A stretch of 58,786 bases of DNA from an uncultured Bacilli bacterium (GCA_947629415.1 CANRDP010000003.1:1-58786); one strand, 5' to 3'; shown: positions 9,060 to 18,772, counted from the stretch's first letter. Notes: generated from the sequence alone by a model not told the origin. Translations and numbers: made by a program.

Positions 9060-10925
9060 ATGGCATTTGGAATTTTATATGATTTCTTAATGGGACAAAC
9101 AATTGAAGCTTACAAATATTTTGGCGCACATTTTGAAGAAAGAAACGGAACAAAAGGTGTCGTATTTCGTACCTATGCTCCGATGGCAAAAGATATTTCG
9201 GTAATCGGGGATTTTAATGGTTGGAATCCGATGGTACATCGCATGACTCGTGTGGATGAATCGGGTGCTTATGAGGTATTTGTTCCTAATGTAGAAAATT
9301 ATGCTTCTTACAAATTTCATATTTGCGGAGCAGATGGAATCTATCGTGATAAGCAGGATCCATTTGGCTTTTTCAGCGATTTAAGACCGATGACATGTTC
9401 TCGGGTTTTCAATATCAATGATTTTGCTTGGCATGATGATGAATTTATGAAAAAAAGAACACGGAATTTTGATAAACCGGTGTCCATATATGAGATGCAT
9501 CTGGGTTCTTGGCTTGGAGCTTTGCAAGATCGAAATCTTTCTTATGAAGAAATTTGCGATAAATTGATTCCTTATCTTTTGGAACATGGCTACACCCATG
9601 TGGAACTGATGCCGGTTACCCAATATCCTTTTGATGGTAGTTGGGGATATCAGGCTACCGGATTTTATGCCGTTGATTCTCGATATGGAAATCCTTTCCA
9701 ACTTATGAGTTTTGTGGATCGTCTTCATCAGGTGGGAATCGGTGTCATTTTGGATTATGTGGTCGTACATTTTGCTACGGATTCCTATTCTTTGGAAAAA
9801 TATGATGGCACGAATCTTTTTGAATATTCGGGTGAAAATGAATATTCGCAATGGGGAAGTAAATTATTTGATTTGGGAAAAGATCCGGTTCGTAGTTTTC
9901 TGATGTCCGGGGCAAATTATTTTCTCGATTATTTTCATTTTGACGGAATTCGTTTTGATGCGGTTTCCAATCTTATTTATTGGGGAGGAAATTCCAATCG
10001 GGGAACGAATGACGGTGCAATTGAATTTATGAAAAGATTAACCGGGAAATTACATATTGCCCATAATTCCTGTATGCTTATTGCCGAAGATTCTTCCGAT
10101 TTTCAAGGCGTAACAAAAGATTTGGAATTCGGAGGATTGGGATTTGACTATAAATGGGATCTCGGTTGGATGAACGATACACTGAAATATTATGCCAAAG
10201 ACCCGATTTATCGTGGCTATCATCACCATCAAATTACTTTTTCTATGGCATATTTTTATTCGGAAAATTTTTTGTTACCTTTGTCGCATGATGAAGTGGT
10301 ACACGGAAAAGGGACAATCATCAATAAAATATTCGGTGATTACGATGCAAAATTTGCACAAGTAAGAAATTTATATACTTATCAATTCTCTCATCCGGGC
10401 AAAAAATTGAATTTCATGGGAAATGAATTGGCTTCTTTTGATGAATGGTCGGAAAAAAAGTCCTTACCTTGGGTTTTGAAAACATTCCCCAAGCATGATT
10501 CCATAAGACGCTTGGTAAGGGATTTGAATTTAATTTATCGTTCGGAGAAAGCCATGTATGTGGAAGAATATAATCCGATTCATTTTCAATGGTTGATGGC
10601 GGATAATACGACACAATCCATCTATGCATTTCAACGCTCTTATCAAGATGAAAATATTCGGGAAACTTTGGTTTTTATCTTTAATATGACACCGAATTTT
10701 TATGAAAATTACGATGTTGGAATCTGTGAAGAAGGTACATATGTGGAAATTTTTAATTCGGATAAAGATGTCTATGGCGGATATAATCAATATAACGGAT
10801 TACCTTTGGTAGCCTCCAGAGGAAATTGCTTTAATCAACCATATAAAATTACGATTAAATTGGCTTCTTACGGAGCTATGATTTTCAAAATGACAAAAAT
10901 TTTAAAAGATAAGTATAAAAATTAG
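9060..10925 (+). CDS. glgB: 1,4-alpha-glucan branching enzyme
   Basis: GlgB cuts alpha-1,4 glucan chains and rejoins them as alpha-1,6 branches during glycogen synthesis. An N-terminal CBM48-like region (VFRTYAPMAKDISVIGDFNGW) precedes a GH13 barrel with WGYQATGFYAVDSRYG, the nucleophile region DGIRFDAVSNLIYWGG, the acid/base LIAEDSSDF and PLSHDEVVHGKG. The 621-residue length is typical. I start at the ATG at 9060, 8 bases after AAGGAG; an ATG further up at 9033 has no good site. It runs into glgP after 19 bases. Confidence 0.95.
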   Translation: MAFGILYDFLMGQTIEAYKYFGAHFEERNGTKGVVFRTYAPMAKDISVIGDFNGWNPMVHRMTRVDESGAYEVFVPNVENYASYKFHICGADGIYRDKQDPFGFFSDLRPMTCSRVFNINDFAWHDDEFMKKRTRNFDKPVSIYEMHLGSWLGALQDRNLSYEEICDKLIPYLLEHGYTHVELMPVTQYPFDGSWGYQATGFYAVDSRYGNPFQLMSFVDRLHQVGIGVILDYVVVHFATDSYSLEKYDGTNLFEYSGENEYSQWGSKLFDLGKDPVRSFLMSGANYFLDYFHFDGIRFDAVSNLIYWGGNSNRGTNDGAIEFMKRLTGKLHIAHNSCMLIAEDSSDFQGVTKDLEFGGLGFDYKWDLGWMNDTLKYYAKDPIYRGYHHHQITFSMAYFYSENFLLPLSHDEVVHGKGTIINKIFGDYDAKFAQVRNLYTYQFSHPGKKLNFMGNELASFDEWSEKKSLPWVLKTFPKHDSIRRLVRDLNLIYRSEKAMYVEEYNPIHFQWLMADNTTQSIYAFQRSYQDENIRETLVFIFNMTPNFYENYDVGICEEGTYVEIFNSDKDVYGGYNQYNGLPLVASRGNCFNQPYKITIKLASYGAMIFKMTKILKDKYKN

Positions 10926-10944
10926 GAAAGGAAACAAGCTTACC

Positions 10945-13356
10945 ATGTTTAAAAATGTAGAAAATTTTAAAAAAGAATTTAAAAATCGTGCCATTACAAA
11001 GTACGGAAACGATTATAAAAAGTGTCATATTACCGAATTGTACGATATTCTCGGCAGTATGGTCCGGGATTATACTTCTTTTGATTGGAAAGAGTGTAAA
11101 GAAATTACCAATGAAAACAGAAATAAACAATTAGTCTATTTTTCCATGGAATTTTTAATCGGACGATTGCTTGTTAATAATATGCAGAATCTTGGTATTT
11201 ACGAAGTGGCAAAACAGGGACTTAAAGATTTGGGAATCGATATAAATGCTTTGGAAGAACAAGAATCCGATGCCGGATTGGGAAATGGCGGATTGGGTCG
11301 TCTTGCCGCTTGCTTTTTGGATTCGATTGCATCTTTGGGTTATCCGGGGCATGGAAATTGTATTCGTTATCAATATGGTTTTTTTCGTCAAAAAATTGTC
11401 GATGGAAAACAGGTGGAAGTTCCGGATCAATGGTTGAGTAACGGAAATGTATGGGAAATATATAAGCCGAAGCATGCCGTGGATGTTCAATTTTACGGTC
11501 AAGCGGAAACATATCAAGATAACAACGGACAAATTCGCTCTCGCACGGTAAATGCCATGCATGTGAAGGCAGTTCCTTATGATATGCCGGTTATCGGATA
11601 TCGCAATCAAGTGGTAAATACATTACGACTCTGGAGTGCGGAACCGAGTGATGATAATCTTCCCAGTGATATTTCTTTCAGCGAATATCTTGCTGCCATT
11701 CGTGAGTTATGTCATGGTTTATATCCGGATGATTCTACCGAACATGGTCGTATATTACGTTTAAGACAGCAATATTTTTTAGTCTCTGCCGGATTACAAT
11801 CTACCTTAAGAACGCATAAAAGAGTTTATGGTACTTTTGCAAATTTGAAAGAAAAATATGTGTTTCAATTAAATGATACGCATCCGATTTTGGCAATTCC
11901 GGAATTAATGCGATTGCTTATGGATGAACATGGCTTTGGTTGGGATGAAGCTTGGGATCAAGTGAAAAATTCTATGGCCTATACAAACCATACCATTATG
12001 TCGGAAGCATTGGAAAAATGGCCGGTGAATTATGTAGCTACTTTAGTTCCCCGTGTTTTTATGATTATCGAGGAAATCAATCGTCGTATGATTTTGGATT
12101 TACGGAGTAAAGGATATGATGATGATTTTATTCAACGCGTAAAAATTATTAAAGATGGTATGATTTATATGACAAATTTAGGCATTCACACTTGTTTTTC
12201 CGTGAATGGCGTTGCAAAACTTCATACCAAGATTTGTTGTGAAGATACTTTCCATGATTTTTATGTCTTATACCCGGAAAAATTCAATAATAAAACAAAT
12301 GGAATTACCCATCGTCGTTGGTTCTTATATGCCAATCCGGAATTGGCAAGTTATGTGACGAGTCTAATCGGGGATTCTTGGATTCTTCAACCGGAAAATT
12401 TGATAAAACTTTTGGATTATCAAGATAATGAAGAGGTTTTAAAGAAATTAAATACCATTAAACATCACAATAAAATTGCTTTGGCGGATTATATTTATCG
12501 CAATTCGGGTATTTCGGTAGATAGTAATTCGATTTTCGATACCCAAATTAAACGTCTTCATGCTTATAAGCGTCAATTGATGAATGTTTTCCGAATTATT
12601 TATTTTTATTTGAATATAAAAGAAAATCCGAATTTCAAAATTGAACCGAGAACCTTTATCTTCGGTGCCAAAGCTGCACCAAGTTATGTTTTGGCAAAGA
12701 AAATTATCGAATTAATCAATGCTGTCGCCGAAAAAATCAATTCGGATCCGGCAGTAAATCGATTTATGCGTGTGGTATTTATCGAAAATTATGGTGTTTC
12801 TTCTGCAGAAATGATTATTCCGGGTAGTGATGTATCGGAACAAATATCTACTGCAGGTAAAGAAGCCTCCGGGACAAGTAATATGAAATTCATGATTAAT
12901 GGTGCTTTGACTCTTGGAACTCTGGATGGCGCCAATGTGGAAATTGTCGATTTGGTCGGAAAAGAAAATGCCTTTATTTTCGGATTGAAAGATTATGAAA
13001 TCACCGAATTGAAGCGATCGGGATTATATTCTCCTTGGGATTTGTATCATTCGGATTATTGGATACGTCGGATTATGGATTCGTTAGTTGATGGAACTTT
13101 CGAAGAAAATCGTGATTGTTTCCGAATGATTTTTGATGAAATCATGTATCGGAATGATGAATATTTTTCCTTGAAAGATTTCTATTCTTATATCGACGCT
13201 ACATTCCAGACGGAAGAACATTATAAAAATCCATTGAAATGGGCAAAAAGTGCCTTAATCAATATTGCACATGCCGGATATTTTTCTAGTGATCGTACGA
13301 TTGAACAGTATGTGCAAGATATTTGGAAATTGAAAAAGATATATATGGAGAAATAA
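10945..13356 (+). CDS. glgP: Glycogen/starch (maltodextrin) phosphorylase
   Basis: This PLP-dependent GT35 enzyme phosphorolyses alpha-glucan chains to glucose 1-phosphate. The N-terminal FSMEFLIGRLL, the DAGLGNGGLGRLAACFLDS block (about residues 107-125), and the PLP-lysine region EQISTAGKEASGTSNMKFMINGA near the C-terminus are all intact. The 803-residue length is normal. Its pairing with glgB, without glgC or glgA nearby, makes this a branching-plus-mobilisation unit; glucan synthase genes should be elsewhere or absent. GGAAA precedes the start. Confidence 0.95.
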   Translation: MFKNVENFKKEFKNRAITKYGNDYKKCHITELYDILGSMVRDYTSFDWKECKEITNENRNKQLVYFSMEFLIGRLLVNNMQNLGIYEVAKQGLKDLGIDINALEEQESDAGLGNGGLGRLAACFLDSIASLGYPGHGNCIRYQYGFFRQKIVDGKQVEVPDQWLSNGNVWEIYKPKHAVDVQFYGQAETYQDNNGQIRSRTVNAMHVKAVPYDMPVIGYRNQVVNTLRLWSAEPSDDNLPSDISFSEYLAAIRELCHGLYPDDSTEHGRILRLRQQYFLVSAGLQSTLRTHKRVYGTFANLKEKYVFQLNDTHPILAIPELMRLLMDEHGFGWDEAWDQVKNSMAYTNHTIMSEALEKWPVNYVATLVPRVFMIIEEINRRMILDLRSKGYDDDFIQRVKIIKDGMIYMTNLGIHTCFSVNGVAKLHTKICCEDTFHDFYVLYPEKFNNKTNGITHRRWFLYANPELASYVTSLIGDSWILQPENLIKLLDYQDNEEVLKKLNTIKHHNKIALADYIYRNSGISVDSNSIFDTQIKRLHAYKRQLMNVFRIIYFYLNIKENPNFKIEPRTFIFGAKAAPSYVLAKKIIELINAVAEKINSDPAVNRFMRVVFIENYGVSSAEMIIPGSDVSEQISTAGKEASGTSNMKFMINGALTLGTLDGANVEIVDLVGKENAFIFGLKDYEITELKRSGLYSPWDLYHSDYWIRRIMDSLVDGTFEENRDCFRMIFDEIMYRNDEYFSLKDFYSYIDATFQTEEHYKNPLKWAKSALINIAHAGYFSSDRTIEQYVQDIWKLKKIYMEK

Positions 13357-13357
13357 A

Positions 13358-13378
13358 AAAAATTCATAAGAATTTTTC
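13358..13378 (+). terminator. Weak terminator after glgP
   Basis: AAAAATTC, a 4-base ATAA loop and GAATTTTT form an AT-rich hairpin immediately after the glgP stop. It lies between convergent genes. Confidence 0.5.
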
Positions 13379-13381
13379 GTT

Positions 13382-13813
13382 CTAGTTTTTTTTCAAAAAA
13401 TCTTGTTCACTATATAGAAGATAATGATGTTTTTTTAGATATTCGGTAGTTATTCCTTGCCCTGAAATTTTCTTTCCCTGAAAATTTCCATCATGGATAA
13501 AATGGACTCCGCAGGAAGGAGAATTCTCTTTTAAAATACAAAAAAGAGGATTTTCTTTCTTTGCAATTTCCAGTGTTTTTTCGGCACCATGAAGAAAAAA
13601 AGCAGTTACATCACTTCCGGATTCGGAAATGACTTTTGTTCCTTTTCGCTCACTTTTATTTCTCGGTGTAGGAAGACCACCGAATTGCTCGGGACAAATG
13701 GGAATCAAAATATATTTTTTCTTCAATTCGAATATTTTGGGTTCAAGATTGGATTTTCCGTCATATCGGCAAGGATATCCCAATAAACATGCACTTACTA
13801 AGATTTTTCGCAT
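13382..13813 (-). CDS. DUF523 family protein
   Basis: This is a 143-residue cytoplasmic protein of the DUF523 family. It shows the conserved N-terminal LVSACLLGYPCRYDG, the central CPEQFGGLPTPR, and the KENSPSCG motif followed by GKKISGQGITTEYLK. The several invariant cysteines suggest a metal or redox role, but function is not established. GAGGAG precedes the ATG. It is divergent from the YgjP-type gene, with overlapping promoter elements in the short gap. Confidence 0.85.
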   Translation of the reverse strand: MRKILVSACLLGYPCRYDGKSNLEPKIFELKKKYILIPICPEQFGGLPTPRNKSERKGTKVISESGSDVTAFFLHGAEKTLEIAKKENPLFCILKENSPSCGVHFIHDGNFQGKKISGQGITTEYLKKHHYLLYSEQDFLKKN

Positions 13814-13827
13814 GAAGCTTTCTCCTC

Positions 13828-13862
13828 TTTCTTATTTTTATTATAACATATATAATAAAATC
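13828..13862. promoter_or_regulatory. Overlapping divergent promoters (DUF523 / ygjP-like)
   Basis: The 49-base gap holds TATAAT on the plus strand (13851-13856) only 6 bases before the plus-strand ATG, and TATAAT on the minus strand (13845-13840) facing the DUF523 gene. The plus-strand -35 is poor. The geometry predicts a leaderless or nearly leaderless plus-strand mRNA. Confidence 0.45.
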
Positions 13863-14504
13863 ATGGAAAAAAAGGTTATTGCAAATGTACATGGCAAAGT
13901 AGTGAATGTCGTTATAAGAGAAACGGCCTCTTTTTTAAAAACAAGTCATTATTCTTATGGACAAATTTATATTTCTTGTCCGTTTTCTACTTCTATTGTT
14001 ACCATTGAAAAATATTTAAATCGAGTTTATACCGAAAAAATTATTCAAAAATTTCCGAATGAATTTTTGTATGGAAAAGATTTTTGCTATGTTCTGGGAG
14101 AAAAAAGGCGATTGATTCGACCTTTTTCTTACCAAATTCCCGAAAAAAAGGACTTGATTGTTCGGAATGATGAAGAACTACAAAAAAAATTGGAGAAATT
14201 TGCTTTGGATATTTTCACTTCACGTGTACATTTCTATGAAAAAGAAATGAAAACCTATTCTCATCAAGTGAAAATTACGACAATGTCTGCGGCACGAGGA
14301 AAAAATTACATTCGCAAGAAATTATTGACCTTTCATTGGGAATTGATTCATTTTTCGGTATACTTATTGGATGCGATTGTCATCCATGAATTGAGTCATG
14401 ATTTTGTTCCCAATCATTCAAAAAAATTTTATGAAATTCTTTATCGTTTTTGTCCCGATTATGATGAACGTTTAAAAAAGATAACTTTTGGAGTGAAACA
14501 ATGA
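13863..14504 (+). CDS. YgjP-like (DUF45/M48-type) metallopeptidase-fold protein
   Basis: This is a 213-residue protein of the YgjP/SprT-like group. It has the zinc signature VIHELSHDFVPNHSKKFYEIL (HELSH with a downstream His about 8 residues later) and the family TTMSAARGKNYIRKKLLTFHW segment before it. These proteins have a gluzincin-like fold, but no substrate is known for most. The start at 13863 follows a TATAAT by only 6 bases and has no Shine-Dalgarno. Longer in-frame starts would run over the beginning of the divergent DUF523 gene. It overlaps the next methyltransferase gene by 4 bases. Confidence 0.8.
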   Translation: MEKKVIANVHGKVVNVVIRETASFLKTSHYSYGQIYISCPFSTSIVTIEKYLNRVYTEKIIQKFPNEFLYGKDFCYVLGEKRRLIRPFSYQIPEKKDLIVRNDEELQKKLEKFALDIFTSRVHFYEKEMKTYSHQVKITTMSAARGKNYIRKKLLTFHWELIHFSVYLLDAIVIHELSHDFVPNHSKKFYEILYRFCPDYDERLKKITFGVKQ

Positions 14505-15211
14505 AAATTACCTCGACAGCAAATTCACATATTAAAGAAATAAGTCTTTTGCATAAGACCGGAGAAAGAAAAAAGCAAAAATTTTTTCTTGTTCAGGGTG
14601 AGGATTTTCTTGCCCCGGCACTTCAAAGCGGACTTGCATTGGAAGTTTTTTCTTTAAAAGAATTGGATACACAGGGAATACCTTTAACGCTTATCGATAC
14701 AAAAGTCATGAATAAGCTTTCCCTTTATGAACAGAGTGTTGCACCGATAATATTGTGCAAATATCCTGAAAAAGAAAAAACAAAGGGAAAGAAGATGATT
14801 TATCTTGATGGTATACAAGATCCCGGGAATGTGGGAACAATTCTTCGTACCGCATGTGCATTCTCCTATGATAAAGTTTATTTATCTCCTACTTGTGCTT
14901 CCTTATATTCTGCAAAAACTTTGTCTGCCACAAAGGGAAGTATTTTTCAAATCGATTGCTATGAAGATGTGACACTAGATTCTATAATCGATAAAAATAT
15001 GGAAATCATTGTCACTTCTTTACGGGATGCCGAAGATTATAAAAAAATAGAAATAAAAAAACCATTTCTTTTGATCTTCGGTAATGAAGGAAGGGGAGTC
15101 AGTGAAAACGCATTGAAAGTTGCTACAAAAATCGTTAAAATAAAGATGGATTTTATGGAATCTCTGAATGTTGCTGTTGCGGCAGGAATTTTGATGGAAA
15201 GGTATCGCTGA
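14501..15211 (+). CDS. TrmH-family (SpoU) RNA 2'-O-methyltransferase
   Basis: This SPOUT-class enzyme methylates ribose 2'-OH in rRNA or tRNA using SAM. It has the N-terminal substrate-binding domain (NSHIKEISLLHKTGERKKQ), then the three SpoU motifs: LDGIQDPGNVGTILRTA, FGNEGRGVS and MESLNVAVAAGILM. The 236-residue length is typical of the YsgA/RlmB-like group. It overlaps the upstream gene by ATGA and shares one base with the downstream hydrolase, so it is part of a coupled four-gene unit. The specific nucleotide target is not readable. Confidence 0.9.
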   Translation: MKITSTANSHIKEISLLHKTGERKKQKFFLVQGEDFLAPALQSGLALEVFSLKELDTQGIPLTLIDTKVMNKLSLYEQSVAPIILCKYPEKEKTKGKKMIYLDGIQDPGNVGTILRTACAFSYDKVYLSPTCASLYSAKTLSATKGSIFQIDCYEDVTLDSIIDKNMEIIVTSLRDAEDYKKIEIKKPFLLIFGNEGRGVSENALKVATKIVKIKMDFMESLNVAVAAGILMERYR

Positions 15212-15927
15212 TGAAGAAACGCATAGTTCTGCTTGTTCATGGCTTTATGGTTCATGATTGGCATGATTTCGGACTTTTTAAAAAATATATGGATGAACAT
15301 CCGGTGGAAAATACAGAGTTTGAACTGGTTTATTTATATGATCGGGAAAAAAGCAAAACTTCCAAACCCAAGGCTATGGTGGAAACTTTAAAAAAGATTG
15401 TGCAAGAAAAGCAAAAAGAGGATTATGATATTCTTCTATGCGGATATTCTTTTTCCTGCGGAATTGTTGCCAAAGTCGCACAAGAGACTCATTGTTCGGG
15501 AGTGATTTATTTATCTCCGACAGTGAGTTTATTTAAAACAAAATTATTTTGGATTCATTTGAAAAATGCTTTTAAGGTTTTAAAATTACGTTTGAAAAAG
15601 GGAAAAGAAAAAGCAGAAAAGATTATGAAAAGAACAAAAACAAAGGGAGTCGTTTCTCTATCGTATCATATTTCGTTATCGATGATAAAAACAAAAAAAT
15701 ACTATAAATCTTCCGTTCCTTATTTGCTTTTCAAAGGAAGTGCGGATGAATATTCTTTAGACAAAGATCTTTATTATATTGCCAAGAAATCGACTGCAAA
15801 GCAAGCAAAAACGGTAACGGTTCATGGCCCGGATTGGAATCATTTTTATATCCTTTTTGAAGAGTATTTAACAAAAGAACCCATGAACGAAATTTTAGCT
15901 TTTTTAAGGAGAATTCCTCATGAATAA
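15211..15927 (+). CDS. Alpha/beta-hydrolase fold protein
   Basis: This is a 238-residue cytoplasmic protein with the alpha/beta-hydrolase plan: LLVHGFMV near the N-terminus (oxyanion HG), a nucleophile-elbow-like LLCGYSFSCG near residue 90, LLFKGSADEYS (acid region), and a terminal His in DWNHFYILF. The middle is rich in Lys and may form a lid. It could be a small esterase or thioesterase. Substrate is unknown. Its start overlaps the TrmH stop by one base. Confidence 0.65.
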   Translation: MKKRIVLLVHGFMVHDWHDFGLFKKYMDEHPVENTEFELVYLYDREKSKTSKPKAMVETLKKIVQEKQKEDYDILLCGYSFSCGIVAKVAQETHCSGVIYLSPTVSLFKTKLFWIHLKNAFKVLKLRLKKGKEKAEKIMKRTKTKGVVSLSYHISLSMIKTKKYYKSSVPYLLFKGSADEYSLDKDLYYIAKKSTAKQAKTVTVHGPDWNHFYILFEEYLTKEPMNEILAFLRRIPHE

Positions 15928-17149
15928 ATTGAAAAGTGCTTGGATTCTATCTCTTCTTTTTCTTCCTTTGGCAGGATGTTCTTCTTCGGAGAAAAATACC
16001 ATCGGATTTCACTATTATTATGATGATTCCACGAAAACATGTCTTATCGGTGCTCGCCCGGGATTTAATTTGGAACACGCCAAAATCGAAGAATATTTTC
16101 TTAGAGAAGATGAAAACGGAAATGAAATAAAATATGCCATCACGGGAATTTATATTTCCGATAACGATCAGGATTATTTTTTGAAAGATAATTCTTTTAT
16201 TCAGACATTGGAAATCGAAAATTCTTTTATTACCACACTTCCTTATGATATTTTCCGAAATTCATCGTTGCAAGAAATCGATCTTTCAAAAGCAACGAAT
16301 TTACAATATATCGGGGATCATGTTTTTGAAAGCAGCGCTTTGAAAAAAATTACCTTACCTCCGAATTTACTTCAAACATATAAAGGAGTATTTGCCTCTT
16401 CGCAAGTGGAAGAGGTTACTTTCCCGAATACATATGAAAAAATGGATATTGATACATTTTTTAATTGTGCTCATTTAAAAGAGGTGAATTTCGGAGAAAG
16501 TATAAAAGAGATTTCCGGTTCATGTTTTGAAAAAGCATCTTCACTTAGCAAGGTGCTTGCTCCGAATGTCGACACCATCGATTCTTATGCTTTCAAAGAT
16601 ACGGAAAATTTAAAGGAATTTTCTTTTGAATTTGTAAAAAATATCGGCGATTATGCTTTTTATCGATCGGGTATTTCCACAGTAAATTTAAAGGATTGTG
16701 TTCTTGGCAGTCATGTTTTTCGCGAATCGAAAGTTACCACGGCTTCGTTAGAGAATGTAGAAAAATTACCTTACAAAACTTTCGGAGATTGTGAAAATTT
16801 AACATCGGTCGTATTAAAAGGAAAAGTCGATCAGATTGGACCTTCGGCATTTAAAAATACGGCAATAGAAAAAATTGATCTTCCGAATTCGGTAACTTTT
16901 ATCGGAAGTGAAGCTTTTTCCTCCAACCGAAAATTGTGTCAGGTGAATTTATCTTCTTCGCTAGAAAGTATTTCCACGGATGCATTTTATTCGTGTGAAG
17001 CTTTAAATGAAGTGCAATTTCCTAATTCATTAAAAAGAATCCGTGATGGAGCGTTTTTGAAAACAGGTTTAAAAAACGTACAATTGCCGAAATCCGTGGA
17101 ATTATACGGTAAATGTTTTGAAGACAATTGTATCATCGAAAGAATCTAA
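15920..17149 (+). CDS. Leucine-rich-repeat (LRR_5/BspA-like) lipoprotein
   Basis: A 409-residue surface lipoprotein. The lipobox LAGC puts the lipid-modified Cys at residue 20. The rest is made of about twelve degenerate 22-24-residue BspA-type repeats with the pattern of an I-x-x-x-A-F turn and L-x-x-V-x-L-P strand (for example IGDHVFESSALKKITLPPN and IGPSAFKNTAIEKIDLPNS). Such proteins usually bind host or bacterial surface partners; the ligand is unknown. AAGGAG sits 9 bases before the ATG, and the gene overlaps the hydrolase by 8 bases. Its stop overlaps the stop of the convergent ttcA gene. Confidence 0.85.
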   Translation: MNKLKSAWILSLLFLPLAGCSSSEKNTIGFHYYYDDSTKTCLIGARPGFNLEHAKIEEYFLREDENGNEIKYAITGIYISDNDQDYFLKDNSFIQTLEIENSFITTLPYDIFRNSSLQEIDLSKATNLQYIGDHVFESSALKKITLPPNLLQTYKGVFASSQVEEVTFPNTYEKMDIDTFFNCAHLKEVNFGESIKEISGSCFEKASSLSKVLAPNVDTIDSYAFKDTENLKEFSFEFVKNIGDYAFYRSGISTVNLKDCVLGSHVFRESKVTTASLENVEKLPYKTFGDCENLTSVVLKGKVDQIGPSAFKNTAIEKIDLPNSVTFIGSEAFSSNRKLCQVNLSSSLESISTDAFYSCEALNEVQFPNSLKRIRDGAFLKTGLKNVQLPKSVELYGKCFEDNCIIERI

Positions 17150-17988
17150 TCTTCTTTCTTTTTATCGTAATCATCAAGGAAAGTGATTTTTTCCTTTCCT
17201 TTTTTATAGCCGAGAATTTTTTCCAACACAACATTTGTGGTACTTTTGAAGATATTTTTTTCTACCTGAGGATTGTAATTTAAAAGATCGTGAATTAATT
17301 TTTTTGTCTCGGCACGCTTGGAATTTCCGATATGATCTTCCGAGCCGAGATTTTCTTCCGTGAATTTACAAGCACATTGAATGAATTCCAAGTGATGATA
17401 ATTTTTCCATCCGATAATATCTTTTTCGCGGATACAATACATCGGACGAATTAATTCAAGTCCGGGGAAATTCGTACTATGCAGTTTGGGAAGCATCGTT
17501 TGAAACGAACCGACATTTAATAAATTCATCAATGTAGTTTCGATGACATCATCATAATGGTGTCCCAAAGCAATTTTATTGCAACCTAAATTTTGTGCAA
17601 TATGATAAAGAGCACCCCGTCGCATTTTCGCACATAAAAAACAGGGACTTTTTTCTTGTGCATTGGCAATTTTAAAGATATCGGTTTCCACAATTTCCGC
17701 GGGAATAGAAAGTAGATCTAAATTTTTTCGAATTAAATTTAAATTTCTTTCATTATAGCCGGGATTCATAACGATATACTTTGCTTCAAATTGAAAATCC
17801 GAATGTTTCAAGAGTTGTTGAAAAAGTTTTGCCATCAACATTGAATCTTTTCCGCCGGATATACAAACCATAATTTTATCTTCTGGTTGAATCAATTGGT
17901 ATTCTTTGCAGGCTTTTACAAAACGAGACCAAAGTCGCATCCGAAATTTTTTGGTAATGGATTGCTCCAGATCATTTAATTCCCGCAT
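17146..17988 (-). CDS. ttcA: TtcA-type tRNA 2-thiolation protein (PP-loop ATPase)
   Basis: TtcA uses ATP and an Fe-S cluster to convert C32 of certain tRNAs to 2-thiocytidine. The PP-loop SGGKDSMLMAKL lies at residues 44-55, the CxxC pair in SPCFLCAKMRRGAL follows, and GHHYDDVIETTLMNLL is typical. The 280-residue length fits. The AAAGGAG site is clear. It overlaps tcdA by 13 bases, so two tRNA modification genes form one unit. Close paralogues with other thiolation targets exist, so the base modified is inferred from family. Confidence 0.85.
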   Translation of the reverse strand: MRELNDLEQSITKKFRMRLWSRFVKACKEYQLIQPEDKIMVCISGGKDSMLMAKLFQQLLKHSDFQFEAKYIVMNPGYNERNLNLIRKNLDLLSIPAEIVETDIFKIANAQEKSPCFLCAKMRRGALYHIAQNLGCNKIALGHHYDDVIETTLMNLLNVGSFQTMLPKLHSTNFPGLELIRPMYCIREKDIIGWKNYHHLEFIQCACKFTEENLGSEDHIGNSKRAETKKLIHDLLNYNPQVEKNIFKSTTNVVLEKILGYKKGKEKITFLDDYDKKKED

Positions 17989-18707
17989 AAAGAAGCTCCT
18001 TTTTCCTTGATGAGATCTTTTATCACTTCACTGGCCAAAATTAAACCCATGACGGAAGGAACAAAGGCAATACTGGAAGGGTAAATATGATGATTTTCAT
18101 CGTAATCAAATTCTTTTCGTGCATTACTTTCTTTGGAATAGACAACTTTTAACGAATCAATATTTTGCTTTTTTAATTCTTGTCGCACTCGCTTTGCTAA
18201 AGGACATACCGATGTCTTAGAAATATCGGTGACTTCAAAAGCTAGCGGATCCAGTTTATTTCCGGCACCCATAGCCGAAATAATGGGAATATGATTCTTT
18301 TTGCAAAATGTAATTAAGGAAATTTTGGATTTTAAGGAATCGATGGCATCAATCACATAAGAAACCATCGAGAAATCTATCGGAGAATCTTCCTCATAAA
18401 AAAGATCATAAGTTTCTACGATTAATTTCGGATTTATTTTCAAAAGATGCTCTTTCATAACTTCCACTTTTTTTCTTCCCAGCGTTTCATGATTGGCAAT
18501 CAGTTGACGATTTATATTACTCAAAGTGATGACATCAAAATCAACCAAAAGAACTTTACCGATTCCGCTGCGCACTAAAGCATCGATGGCATGACCACCG
18601 ACACCTCCCAAGCCAAAAATGGCGACGGATTTTTGTGATAAATATTTTACATTTTCAGTTCCAATTAATTGCTCGGTACGGGAAAATTGTGTCTCTTTCA
18701 TAGTCAT
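17976..18707 (-). CDS. tcdA: tRNA threonylcarbamoyladenosine dehydratase (TcdA/CsdL, ThiF-like)
   Basis: TcdA is an E1-like enzyme that uses ATP to cyclise t6A37 to ct6A in tRNAs. It has the adenylation-fold glycine motif IFGLGGVGGHAIDALVRSGIG, DFDVITLSNINRQ, the DAIDS block and SAMGAGNKLDP, then the C-terminal VPSVMGLILASEVIK. The 243-residue length is typical. I start at the ATG at 18707; a second ATG two codons on is possible, and a TTG at 18737 is not supported. No strong ribosome site is seen. Confidence 0.88.
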   Translation of the reverse strand: MTMKETQFSRTEQLIGTENVKYLSQKSVAIFGLGGVGGHAIDALVRSGIGKVLLVDFDVITLSNINRQLIANHETLGRKKVEVMKEHLLKINPKLIVETYDLFYEEDSPIDFSMVSYVIDAIDSLKSKISLITFCKKNHIPIISAMGAGNKLDPLAFEVTDISKTSVCPLAKRVRQELKKQNIDSLKVVYSKESNARKEFDYDENHHIYPSSIAFVPSVMGLILASEVIKDLIKEKGASLCGN

Positions 18708-18772
18708 TATTCTATCATTTCTTTCTTTTTTACACAAGAAAAGATGTAAAGGAAAAAATAAGAAAAAATCGA

